DNA of 64,000 nucleotides from assembly GCA_002189035.1 (NCBI GenBank), contig CM007989.1, positions 6,119,501-6,183,500 on the forward strand. Direction: 5' to 3'. The stretch's first letter is position 1. The number at the start of each line of letters is the position of its first letter. A program made the translations under genes and the position numbers. Shown here in pieces: positions 36,425-46,850 of the stretch. Under the pieces are notes generated by a model that saw only the letters and a list, made by a program, of their open reading frames with translations, did no database searches and was not told where the DNA came from. Source of the stretch: Utricularia gibba. Lineage: Eukaryota; Streptophyta; Magnoliopsida; Lamiales; Lentibulariaceae.

Positions 36425-36821
36425 TACTTTTATTTATAATGATGTGTGTTAAATATATTGATATTTAAATATGTTATTTTAATTTTTTTTTACATTTAGT
36501 ATATATATATATATATATTAAATTAATAAAAATTTATAATTTCAATAATCAAAATATTTAGATTTATGTAAATGTATTTTATAACCACAAAATGTTCATA
36601 TATGCTTATTAAACAAAAACATTCATATTTACACTTAGTTAATAATAACAATTTAAGGGATAAAATAGTCTTTAACAAAAGAATAACTTAACATATTTAA
36701 ATTCTAACAATTTAATTTTTAAGTTTTTAATACATATATCAAATCAAACACTACATACTTATAAGTGACTTATTTCATTAACTTAAAAGTTAATAATAAT
36801 AAAAGTCATGTAAAACAGGCC
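36425..36821. other. AT-rich spacer with an AT microsatellite
   Basis: No coding signal. An alternating AT tract occupies 36500-36518. Confidence 0.6.
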
Positions 36822-37843
36822 CATTGATAATAATTGTATTTTCTTAGAAAATTCCTATTTTCCTATTTTGCATATATTTTCTTTTTTTTTTCGTGCTCTT
36901 TGACCGAGACATGTCAGGAGACTGTTGTGGAGTGTTGCAAGAGTATTGCAAGTGGTCAGAGTCTGACTTTTCATGACTTGTACACGACTTGGAACAATTG
37001 TGGGCGGAAGATTGACACTGGTCAAGACCCTTGACTTACGACATGTCAGAGTTTGCAGTAATGATTGAGCGCTAACTTTCATGGCCCTTTTGGACTAAAA
37101 ACATTTAGTTTCTGGGAAGTAGATGAAGTTTCCTTCCAAGTCCTGAGCAATACACTCGGTTCTTCGTTGAATTCAATTCGGATTCTTCATACTTCCACGC
37201 GTTTTGTTACAGTCTTTCTATAATGACTCCTAATCAAGGTCCATGAGTAGCAGGCCACTCTTCGCGGATTTTGGTGAAGATCAAGTTGAAGAGCAACAAC
37301 TCCAACCCTGCTGGTTTGAGGGAAGTAGCGGATTGTTTGTGGCCTAGGTACTGTGACAGTGGACAGGTTGTGACCTCGGACCTACCACTGGCCATTGGCA
37401 ACAGCTGGGCACACGCGCGCAATTCGGTTTTGAAGGCAATTGAAGGCAATCCTCTTGTCTTCTTAATCGTCCAAGGGGGGATCACATAAGGCTATTCTCG
37501 TGCCTCCTTGTCAATCAGAGTGTAAGGGAGAGTAGGCTATTCCTTGCTCCTATAACCAGCTATTCGAAAGAAATCAGTGAAAACCGAGGCAAGGACGGAC
37601 AAAAGAAGTAGATGGAATCTTATTCCTAGAAATTGCGTCCCGTAGTCAAGGCCCATCACTTAGGTTGTAATTTTAATTTTTGTATCTTAAAAACCCCATT
37701 TTTCAAAATTGTGACATTTTGTGAAAGTTTCTTACAAACACTTTTTACGAAAAACAACTCCCTGTGATCGATACTCGTACTACGTTTTTTGTGTTTTAGG
37801 TTTTATAAATATTTAAAATTTGTTGAGGAAATGACATGCAACA
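36822..37843 (+). repeat. LTR family R1, inverted copy, 5' truncated
   Basis: Plus-strand copy of the LTR found in minus orientation at 26694-29170, similar over about 1 kb (for example GCTCAATCATTACTGC for GCCCAATCAATGCTGC read in the same direction). It ends GACATGCAACA at 37843. The 5' end (TGTTAAGTG...) is missing; similarity starts near 36825. It is uninterrupted where the other copy carries a 1.4-kb insert. Open frames within it are not genes. Confidence 0.85.
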
Positions 37844-38500
37844 TTGGTTTTAAATATTTTACCGTTGGCTTAAATCTAATGATTTCCCTTTCTTAATTGT
37901 TGATTTTATGATTGAATTTATTTATTTGCATTTTAGATGAAAAAATTTATATATGAGTATCATATCTCTTTTGATTGTCAATTATTTTTCATCTTAAAAG
38001 ATTATGACAGTGAACCAACTCATATTGAACATGAAGATCATCTTGGACCTTCAAGAGCATGTTACTTACAACTATAGGCTTGATCATGATGCTGATCAAG
38101 TTGACTGTTTTTGTATTTGTTACTTTGATGTACTTAGTCAAACTCCATGATATTATCATATAAAACATCACTTTACATCTAGTCAAACCTTTTGGACTTG
38201 ATTTTATGACAATCAAGCTTTCCAATTCACTATAGAGTAGCACAATTTACACAAAACGAACACAATTCCATTGATTCATACATTTGAAAAAGTCATGTAC
38301 TTGAACTATGATCTAATCTTGATTCCTTGTACCTCATAGATTCATTCACTTGCTTTTGTGCTATCTAAACTGAACCACACCTTGATGATCCATGCTCCAT
38401 CATCAAGAATGCCTACTTGAAAATTGCTACACATCATAGAACTCAACTACCAAAATCAGGTAACTCTAGAGCCTCTGCATCAATTTACTTCTAATTTGCC
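37844..38500. other. No gene seen
   Basis: AT-rich sequence after the R1 LTR. It might be internal sequence of the element to which the LTR belonged, but I recognise no domain. Confidence 0.45.
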
Positions 38501-39035
38501 GATGAGCATAGGCCCACTTCATATTGTAGTTTAGAAAACTTCTGGTTTGTCAATTTTGTGTATATGATATCTAGATGCACTAGTCTTATCAACTAAAAAT
38601 TTTGTAAACCCTACACTATTAATATGGGAAAACAATTAGTTTTCAAAGTTGTAGGGGTAGAGGATTTGATGATCTGCAATAACATGGGACCTTGTTGCAA
38701 CTAAGAGATGTGTAGCACATACATTTATTGAAGGTGAATTTTTGTATAATTGATATAGTCTTGACTATAAGATTTGGAAGCCAATTAAGGGATCCATGAT
38801 AGTGGCAAAAGATATACAGTTTAAAAGTTACATAAAAATAAGTTGAAGCATGGGACTACAAAAATCAATGTTGATTTACATGTATCTTATGATCTTTGGC
38901 ACAAAAGAATGCAGCATTTGTTAGAGTTAGGAATATAGAGATTATTCGATAGGGCTTAATTGAGTCTATCAGTGCCTCATGTGTAATAGTTGTCTTTATG
39001 GAAAGTAATAGAAAGTGGCATTTCGATCAAGTTTC
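38501..39035 (+). pseudogene. Copia retrotransposon scrap (protease to GAG-pre-integrase)
   Basis: Read in pieces on the plus strand, 38889-38930 gives D-L-W-H-K-R-M-Q-H, the L-W-H-x-R-x-x-H start of the Copia GAG-pre-integrase module, and about 38972-39030 gives C-x-x-C-x-x-x-C-L-Y-G-K followed after two stops by K-V-A-F-R-S-S, the end of that module. About 38600-38720 may be protease-proximal sequence. No LTR and no other Copia domain nearby. Confidence 0.6.
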
Positions 39036-39827
39036 TAGAAGCACATAAAGAAATTTGGATATTGATGGTTTAACATAAAGTGCATATACATCTACATAAA
39101 ACCACATACTTACCGAATCATTATCAAAGAAAGTAAATATATTAATCTTATCCTCACTCTTATCAAACTTCCTCATTAGCATGACAACCCATTTTGCTTG
39201 AAATTGGTTCGTCCCAAGACTCAACATGTAATCACTTAATAAATTTGCATAGCCTTGGATTATTATAATTACCTTCTTAGTGTTATATGTGAAATGAGGC
39301 TGCATCTATTAAATTTGTTCCCATTAAATAAAATGAGGTATTTTCTTTAGAATGGACAATTTGAATTTTAAGGATCAGAAATTTTAATCGAAAATACTTT
39401 TATAATTTCATACTTTATTGTTTCTATTCCTAAAACAATATAATGGTATCTCCTATTGTTAAGTGTCATTTTGTTATTATCTTTTAGGTCATTTTATATA
39501 TCCAAATGTAATTAGAATTATTAAATTGTGGGTTTATAATATAAGTTTTAAATTTTCTCTAGATTAGGTTAGTTATCTTAATTTCTGTAATTTATTTAAT
39601 GTTTTGGTTTAGTTTTATTGAAGTTTTGTCAAAAGTGAACATGTGATAGAAAGAGGAGATATTGAGCAAAAGGAGACAAAATACATCTTCTCAAAGTGAT
39701 ATCTCCTTGATTTTTGGAGAATTGTCGATTCCTAATGATCAACTTTGATGCACAGTACACGCGAGCCTCTCACAGAAGAAATTATTAATATATCAATGTA
39801 AAATGAGGAGACCCCTTGCAAGTCGTT
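39036..39827. other. No gene seen
   Basis: AT-rich spacer. The minus-strand open stretch 39305-39027 (92 codons) shows no family motif that I trust. Confidence 0.5.
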
Positions 39828-41030
39828 TGATAACAACGTTTTTATTGTGTTTTTATATATGTTTTTAAGTGTGTTTTGTAGGGTTAAATGTTGCTTAGGG
39901 TGCTAAAATGTCTTTTTTTATGCATTCAGTCTGTTAAAATGTGTTTATTGTGAAAATATGCTCAATTGGCAACAATTGAGCCGAAAATTCTAATATTTCG
40001 TCTAGTCTGTGTTTTAAGTCTTACCAAGGTAAGAGCTAGTACTGCAGCAACGTACTTTCCGCGTTGAAAAAGGGACAGAAAAGCTGTGCAAAAGCCACTT
40101 TCCACCGAAAGTAACCACCCTTCTAAAGAGATAAGATATGGAATAGAGATCTCCCTTCTAGAAGAATGAGGAAAAGACCAAGCTACCCTTAATTTTGAGC
40201 TGCAAAAGGGAAAATGAAGGGAGAGAAGAAAAGAGAGTACACTGCACGCAGAGTGCACAGACAGCGACCAGGAGCAAGCGGGAACGAGGAGAACATCGTT
40301 TCTCCGGCGAAAGTCTCTGACGACCTCCAGATCTGCATGTCTAGACCACCGTTCCGGCCAGAACTTCGATTTCCAGCCCACAGAAGCATCCTGCAACTTT
40401 TATTTATAGATTTCTGCACTCCCTTTCCTGCGTGAACTTGCTACTGTTATTGTCGTCGTTTTTATGCTTTCTGTTGTGTTTCGGTATCCTGTTGTGAACG
40501 AGAAACTAGTTGTAGACCTTGTTTTAGCTTATGAACATGCTGTTGTTTACCCATTTCATGCTTTCCCTTAAGTTTAACGCGATTTACTGTTCTTGTGAAC
40601 CATGCTCTGTTTCTGCAAACCAATACTCTGTTTTTAAGCATTCAGAAGCTAGGTTTAAGTCTATAGGCTCTCTTGAGTGACACAAGAACTAGACCCTGAT
40701 GTAAAACCCAGACAAATTACTTTTATTTTATGTTTTCTGCACCTTCACGTCAATTTCAATCCCTTTTCACCCCTGCAACTTGTTTATTCCAGTTACTATT
40801 ATTTTAGATCTTACCTGCGTTAGAACTAAACTCCATAAAACCCCCATGTTTCCAGTAAATGTGTTAAACTTCAGGAAATTACTACCATTCCCTGTGGATT
40901 CGACCCTTGCTTGCCACACTACATTAATTCCCATGATTTTTGTAGTAGAATAGCTAGGTTTATAAATTTCTTTTGATGCATTGAATGTGCTAAACCACGA
41001 CATTTAGCAACCCCATCCCAACGTTCATCA
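39828..41030 (+). repeat. 5' LTR of Athila G1
   Basis: Starts TGATAACAACGTTTTTATTG and ends CAACGTTCATCA, giving short TGAT...ATCA inverted ends; the primer-binding site begins three bases later. About 1.2 kb. The 3' LTR is missing, so no age estimate or target-site check is possible. The open frame at 39962-40396 (minus) lies within it and is not a gene. Confidence 0.75.
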
Positions 41031-41033
41031 AAA

Positions 41034-41051
41034 TGGCGCCATTGCCAGGGA
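41034..41051 (+). promoter_or_regulatory. Primer-binding site (tRNA-Asp type) of G1
   Basis: TGGCGCCATTGCCAGGGA lies three bases after the LTR. It matches the complement of the 3' end of plant tRNA-Asp (TGGCGCCGTTGCCGGGGA) with two G-to-A differences, the primer typical of Athila and related Ty3 elements. Confidence 0.85.
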
Positions 41052-41079
41052 ATGATGTCTGTTAATTTTTCTGTTGTTA

Positions 41080-42222
41080 ATGCATTTACGTTCCCTTTCA
41101 AATCCACTTGAACCCCTTGATTTGGAGATCGAGAGGACCGAAAAATTACTGAAAAAGAAGCACAAACAAAGTCAGCAAGAGGCTAAGTTGAGAGCCGAAG
41201 AGATTGCTGAAAACCCATCAAATAACCAACAGCTTGTGAATATTTTGGAGAAGACTATTGGAGAGTATGAGTCACCAGATCATACATACCGAGGGCACTG
41301 CATTACCTTTCCTACAGCAGCAATTAATTTGGAGTTGAGGCCAGGAACCCTTGCTATGTTTCCTAAGTATTATGGGAACAAGAATAAGGATCCTCATATG
41401 CATATTGAAGATTGTATTGCTGTTGGAACTGTGCTGCGACCCAAGGACGTGACTGAGGATGATTTACTACTTAGAGTCTTCCAATTTACTCTTAAAGGAC
41501 ATGCCAAGACTTGGTTCAACACACTTGAACCTGGAAGTATTAGAAGTTGGATGGAAATGAAGAAAGCATTTTTAAATCAGTTTTTTCCTACCTCTAGAGC
41601 AGACGAAATTCGAAGAAAAATTGAAAATATTTTTCAGGATTATAATGAGTCTCTACATGAGTATTGGGACAGGTTCACAACTCTCCTTTCGAGCTGCCCA
41701 CATCATGGATTTGATAAATTAAAACAAGTGAAATGTTTTTTGAAGGGTTTGGCTACTGCTCAAAGAGATAAGTTGGATTCTGTTGCACATGGTAATATGA
41801 GAACTCTTACCCCATCTGAAGGCTGGGAGAAAATTAAAGAAATGATTGGTCATTCCAGGCATTCTCAGTTTCGATCTCGAGCCCAACAACAAGTGAATGA
41901 AATGGGAATTCTAAGAGAAGATGAAGCAGCAAGGCAGGACAAGGATATTGTTGAATTGAAGGATATGGTAAAAGGATTATTTCTTGTTCATGCCAAATCC
42001 ATGCCTTGTGAAGTTTGTGGTATTTTGGGGCATACTCCTGACCATTGCTCCATGAAAGGAAATCTGGAAGAACCACTTTCAATGGGGTACATGAATAATA
42101 GAGCTGATTATTTCAAGCCCAAAAATGACCAACGATTTGAGCCTATGAGGAGTCATCCCAATTTCAGTTGGAGAAGCACCAATGTTGAAAATCCACAACA
42201 TCTGGGATTCACTCAACCGTAG
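41080..42222 (+). CDS. Gag polyprotein of Athila G1
   Basis: First ATG at 41080, 29 bp after the primer-binding site; a good capsid-type reading runs for 380 codons. It has a Lys/Glu-rich helical N-terminus, the retrotransposon gag core (W-F-N-T-L near residue 144, F-L-N-Q-F-F-P near 165, then a Y-W-D-R-F segment), and a CCHC zinc knuckle at 42007-42048 (C-x2-C-x4-H-x4-C). It ends at TAG 42220-42222 within a Gln/Pro-rich stretch, and the same frame continues open beyond it, so the stop is probably a nonsense mutation of a Gln codon and gag-pol was one frame. Packaging RNA into particles is the known family role; the copy is unlikely to be active. Confidence 0.85.
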   Translation: MHLRSLSNPLEPLDLEIERTEKLLKKKHKQSQQEAKLRAEEIAENPSNNQQLVNILEKTIGEYESPDHTYRGHCITFPTAAINLELRPGTLAMFPKYYGNKNKDPHMHIEDCIAVGTVLRPKDVTEDDLLLRVFQFTLKGHAKTWFNTLEPGSIRSWMEMKKAFLNQFFPTSRADEIRRKIENIFQDYNESLHEYWDRFTTLLSSCPHHGFDKLKQVKCFLKGLATAQRDKLDSVAHGNMRTLTPSEGWEKIKEMIGHSRHSQFRSRAQQQVNEMGILREDEAARQDKDIVELKDMVKGLFLVHAKSMPCEVCGILGHTPDHCSMKGNLEEPLSMGYMNNRADYFKPKNDQRFEPMRSHPNFSWRSTNVENPQHLGFTQP

Positions 42223-43908
42223 CAGCAACCAGCTCCACCAATTTCGTTTCAGCAAGGGAATAGGCATCAAAGTAGGCCTTATCAACCCCCACATCAGAGA
42301 GTTGACCAGCCAAGCACTTCAGGTTTTAAACCACCTCCTCCAACTGAAGAAATGATGAAGATGATGCTGGAAAACATGGCCAGACGCGATGCTGAACAAG
42401 CAAAAAGGGATGCTGAATCTGAGAAGATGATGAAGAGTCTTGAGAGACAAATTGGCCAACTTGCTATAGAGCTCGCTGAACTGAAAGGAAATTCAGGGAA
42501 ATTACTATCTCAGCCCAATGCTAATCCGAAGGCCAACATTTCTACTATAGAACTTCGTGGGGGAAAGCAGCTCCCTGGCCGGAAAGCCCCTACAAGCCAC
42601 AGCAAAGCAGCAGAAGGGATTCAAATTAATTCTGAAGATAAGGTGCAGCATGAAAAGGCAGCAAGGGAACTTGTTGTTGAGATCAAGAAGACGCCTCCTT
42701 TTCATGGAAGATTGCAAGCTCGAGCAAGGCAAGAAGAAAAGGACTCTATCATTTCAGCCTTGGACTCTGCAATGATCACCATGAAGGCTGTAGATTATTT
42801 AAAGCAAGTGCCGAAAGGGATGAAAGTATTGAAGGACTTGTGTAGTTCGAAGAGGAAAAGCAAGGATGAGGACGTGATCAAAGTCAATGCTCAAGTCTCC
42901 GCATACCTGACCCAACCGATGCCAGAAAAATGTTCAGACCCTGGAACATTTTTTGTTCCTATCCAGGTAGGAACTAAATTCATCAGTAGGGCAATGGCAG
43001 ATCAAGGCGCTTCAATCAACATGATGCCTTATGAAGTTTATTTGGCACTGGATTTGGAACCCCTCAGGCCAACCAACTTGAAATTACAACTTGCAACCAG
43101 ATCCATGGCCATTCCGGAGGGTATTGCTGAAGATGTTCTTGTTAGAGTTTCTAACACCTGTTATCCTTGCGATTTTGTTGTTGTTAAAATGCCTCCATCT
43201 AGGGTGAATGATAATACTTTAATTCTAGGACGCCCTTTCTTAGCTACTGCAAATGCTCAAATTGATTGTAGGAAAGGAGCCATTACTATTGGTTATGCTG
43301 ATGATATTTCTATCTTTAAGACCAATGAAACTGAAAAGTTCCCTGATGCTTTTGCACTTGTGACTGGAGTTGATGTCATTGATGAATTAGTAGAGGAAGT
43401 TTTTGATGAAGAGCAGCATGATATTCTTGAATTGTTTAGACAAGATGTTGAACTTGAAGAGGAGGAAGCTGAGCATGTAATTCTGGAATGTTTCATTGAA
43501 GATAAAGACTTGGTGAAGCTTGGAGAGGTGACTAGTGTTGCATCACTAGAATTGAAACCCTTGTCTTCACATCTCAAGTATGCATTTATTGGTGACAATT
43601 CAAAGCGAGTGATTATTAGTGCTGATCTTTCTTGTGAAGAAGAGATGAAGTTGATGGACGTTCTTAAGGCTAACAGCAAGGCTATTGGCTGGACGCTGGA
43701 TGATATAACTGGAATTAGCTCTTCTGTCACAATGCATAAGATTTATCTTGAAGACAGAACAAAACCAGTTAGATAACCTCAGAGAAGGCTTAATCCGACC
43801 CTCATGGAGGTTGTGAAGAAGGAAATCCAGAAGCTATTGAAAGCTGGAGTGATTTACTCGATTTCTGATAGTACGTGGGTAAGTCCTATCCACGTAGTCC
43901 CTAAACTC
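42223..43908 (+). pseudogene. Protease to early reverse transcriptase of Athila G1 (truncated pol)
   Basis: In frame with gag after its TAG. It contains a Met/Glu/Lys-rich coiled-coil-like segment (about 42352-42490), the protease with D-Q-G-A-S at about 42999 (family D-[LST]-G-A, so Gln replaces the second residue), I-L-G-R-P-F-L near 43224, an acidic linker, W-T-L-D-D-I near 43690, then TAA at 43774-43776 where relatives have a Gln codon. Reverse transcriptase starts after this stop (R-R-L-N-P at about 43783) and ends at W-V-S-P-I-H-V-V-P-K, where R1 LTR sequence takes over. No polymerase active site is present. Confidence 0.85.
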
Positions 43909-44161
43909 GTTCCAACTCGCGTACAAGGCACGAAAACTCAGAGTCTGACCACCTGCAATACTCCTGCAACACTCCATTACAGTCTTCTGATATGTCTTGG
44001 TCAAAGTGTGAGAAAAAAACATAAAATATACACAAAATAAGAAAATATTAATTTTCTAATAAAAAGAAAATACTTAATAATAAGACTCTTAATTTATACG
44101 ACTTCATACATAATCAACACATAATGATACCTAATAATTAACTAGAAAATGGCACTTAACA
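43909..44161 (-). repeat. R1 LTR fragment abutting G1
   Basis: Matches the 5' quarter of the R1 LTR in minus orientation (the same stretch as about 28940-29170): ACAAGGCACGAAAA, TCTGACCAC, TTTTCTAATAAAAA and TAGAAAATGGCACTTAACA, the last being the complement of the LTR start TGTTAAGTGCC. Its 3' part is missing, and it is joined directly to truncated reverse transcriptase. Confidence 0.8.
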
Positions 44162-45872
44162 AGTTTTGAAGAGAAGAAGGGTGGAAAGTACCAACTCACA
44201 TGTTTTTGGGTTGAGGTAAACAACGTTTTGTCTATAGCTGTACTTCTGAATCAACGAACAGATAATGACCTCGTATTTGGACTCATTAGGTCATTGGCAA
44301 CAGTCAAGAACATGCATGCAATTCGACGTGAGGATAATGATGACACATATTTTTGAGTGATTGAGTAAATGCAAAATATTTATATTGTGCTACGAAAATC
44401 AAGTTTTATTGCCTAGTTTCATATTTTTGCGCATAGTATCGTAGTAGTGATATTTTAGTCTTAGTTCGGACTAAATCGCATTTAGTCCCAACCTTCTAAT
44501 AGTTTCCTTCGAGCAATGCAGCACAGGTCGCAACACGAATCCCAAGGAGCCAAATATGAACAGTGTAGTGGTAGAGAAGGTGGCAGAAGTCTAAAAATGA
44601 ATACACACAAAATCCAAGGAGATGAAAAGTGAGATTTTGGACAAAAAGGGGGAAAGAGGGGGAGAGAAGGTAGATCTCCCCATTGGAGACTCACAAACAA
44701 CTTTCTGAAGAAGGTTTCTAGAGGAAGAAGAAGGGGAACGACGAACCAGAAGAACACACCTTCTCTTTGAAGATTTATTTTAGTTCTTAATGCATATTAT
44801 TCCTAGCTAAAACTAGTTTTAGATTCACTACGTGAACAATTTGTCCTTTCTATTTCTGTTATGGATTGCTTGTTGTTCTTTAATTTTGAAACCAGAATGT
44901 TGTTTAGAATATGCTATGAAAATGTTTTCCTTTCCCTTATCATGAGTGGGTAAGTACCTAGTGGGATGTCTTGGGGTGAAAGGAGGAGAAATGTGCTAAT
45001 CAATCTTTAGACCTAATCAGCCATAAGGTACGCCACTTTCTTAACAACCCTAATTAGAGGTAGACCAAAGATTAGGGAAAAAACAAGAATATGGGTAGAC
45101 CTAGATCTTGTGTATTAGTTATTTAGTGATAAGCATACATCCCCTAGGAGTCTTAAGGCATCATCCATTTCATTTTAGAAACAACCGTATTCCAAAACTT
45201 GTTACTTTTCTTTACTGCTTTCCATCTTTAGTCCTAGTTAAGACCAATTTTACCAACGTGACACTGACTCCTTGTATCGACCATCACATAGCAAGCACCT
45301 AGCTCCTTGTGTTCGACCATAGTCCACTATGCTCATATTTTTCGTATGACTTGATGTGAATTAGGTTTATAAATTTATTTGATAGGAAAAATTTGCAATT
45401 TAACGACTTGCACAAATTTTTCGTTTATCAAGTAACAACGGTTTGACCTCTTATCTTCTCGTTCGTCCAAGAGGGAGCAACATTGTACTATTCCCATGCC
45501 TCCTTGCTAGAGAGTGTAATGGAGATTAGACAATTCCTTACTTCTATGATCGGGTATTTGAGAAGATTATAGAAAGTAGATATGCAACGAATATAGGTGG
45601 ATAGGATTCTAATCACATAAACATTCCTTTATTTAATGTTTATTATTTAAGTTTATTTCTGTTGTTTTTTGATAATTTCCTTAAGCAACATCATTTACGT
45701 TTTTACTACCGTTTACTATACAAACTCATTTACAAATTGCGATAGTTATATTCGGTGTGAATTTCACCATTTCCTTGAAAAACAACTCCCTGTGTTTGAT
45801 AGTTTCGCTACGCACTTTGTGTTTTATGAGTTTAAAATCTTTAAAATTTATTGTAGAACGACACTCATCACC
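44162..45872 (+). repeat. Diverged R1 LTR copy in plus orientation, split by a solo LTR
   Basis: 44162-44337 and 45431-45872 align weakly with 37240 to 37843. Shared pieces are TCATTGGCAACAG, GCAATTCG, TCGTCCAAG, CATGCCTCCTTG and AAAAACAACTCCCTGTG. The copy lies head to head with the fragment at 43909-44161 and is more diverged than the other R1 copies. The solo LTR at 44338-45430 interrupts it. Confidence 0.65.
44338..45430 (+). repeat. Solo LTR, family R2, plus orientation
   Basis: Starts TGATGACACATATTTTTGAG and ends TTTTTCGTTTATCA. It aligns along its length with 60834-61980 (shared ATCGTAG, TTCGAGCAATGCAGCA, AGAAGGTAGATCTCCCC, TTAGAGGTAGACCAAAGATT and CTCCTTGTGTTCGACC-like text). Flanks are GATAA and AGTAA, which differ at two of five positions, so the target-site duplication is eroded or absent. 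Confidence 0.8.
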
Positions 45873-46384
45873 TATGGCATTTGATATCAATCTTGTTACT
45901 AGCATCCCTATTTTTGGCTTTACACCCATGACTAGTATTTCATAGCCATCATCATTCACTATATGGATGTGCCTTTCTTAGAATACAACCATCTGTATCA
46001 CATCACGATACCTTTGCCTATAGCCTCTCTTTTCACATATCAACTGCTTGCAATCATTATTGATTTTCATGTTTCTCATCATTCAACCAAATGATTTTCA
46101 CTATCTACTGAACAACATTGCTGCACATAATATATAACTTATGTTGCTTTTATTTTTTACCTACTACTAATAGAGAAACAAGAAAAATGTTGGATAACCT
46201 AAGGTCAAAAGAAAATAATCAAAAGAAATACAAGTTGAAACTCAATCCTAAGACATATGATCATCTTAGGGTCACTTGCAAACCCCTTAAGAATAAAAGG
46301 AATAATGTTTTGTTTACAGAAAATTAGATCATCATGCAAAGTAGTGCACGTACAACATAAATGTCATCACGCCCATAAGATAAA
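45873..46384. other. No gene seen
   Basis: Intergenic. Overlapping frames on both strands (45726-45959, 46118-46327) have no family motif. Confidence 0.5.
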
Positions 46385-46850
46385 TTGAGCATTTCACCCA
46401 TGATATTGCACTGAGCCATTATACCCATGTTAATACAAGTCACATCATATACAAATGAATTGAGGATAGTATTTTTGAAAATTTCATTGGCTCTGCTATA
46501 TTACTTTTTGATGTTGTTGATCTTAATGGTACTAAATTGATTCTATTCTTACATTAATTATTAGTGGGACATCTTTTTTAAAAGTGGAAAATTTATTGAT
46601 GAGAGATTTTTAATAATTTAAATTGCAGTTTAAATTTAATCGAATATCTATTAAAAAACATGTTAGAATTATAATAAAATAATTCAAAAAAACAAAAGCA
46701 TGTCTTATCTCTATTTTTTTAATTCATAAAATACAAATTTGAGTTAATATGTGATGGATGACATGACATAAATGGGGTTGTTTAGAAATCTACCCATCAC
46801 TTACAAATCTACCCACTCTTTCTCCTCTCTCATTTCACTTCTAATCTCTC
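46385..46850 (+). repeat. Dispersed repeat R5, copy 2
   Basis: Direct match to 22370-22908 (see there), 24 kb away, with one block missing near 46510 relative to copy 1. Confidence 0.8.

Larger units (their letters stand above)
39828..43908 (+). mobile_element. Athila-type Ty3 retrotransposon G1, truncated in reverse transcriptase
   Basis: Plus-strand order: 5' LTR (39828-41030), primer-binding site (41034-41051), gag (41080-42222) and protease to early reverse transcriptase (42223-43908). The element breaks off just after the W-V-S-P-I-H-V-V-P-K start of reverse transcriptase and is followed by an R1 LTR fragment, so RNase H, integrase and the 3' LTR are missing. This is the best preserved coding sequence of all elements here, with only two in-frame stops over about 2.7 kb. 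The LTR family differs from R1 and R2. Confidence 0.85.

Noticed and set aside
39027-39305. 92-codon minus-strand frame considered as Copia or Ty3 polymerase
   Set aside because: It contains no catalytic motif and no domain order; its position next to a Copia scrap is not evidence enough.
44482-44757. Related minus-strand frames at 44482-44757 and 60958-61272
   Set aside because: They occupy the same place in two R2 LTR copies, are short, hydrophobic or Ser/Pro-rich and diverge by frameshifts. They reflect shared LTR sequence, not a gene.
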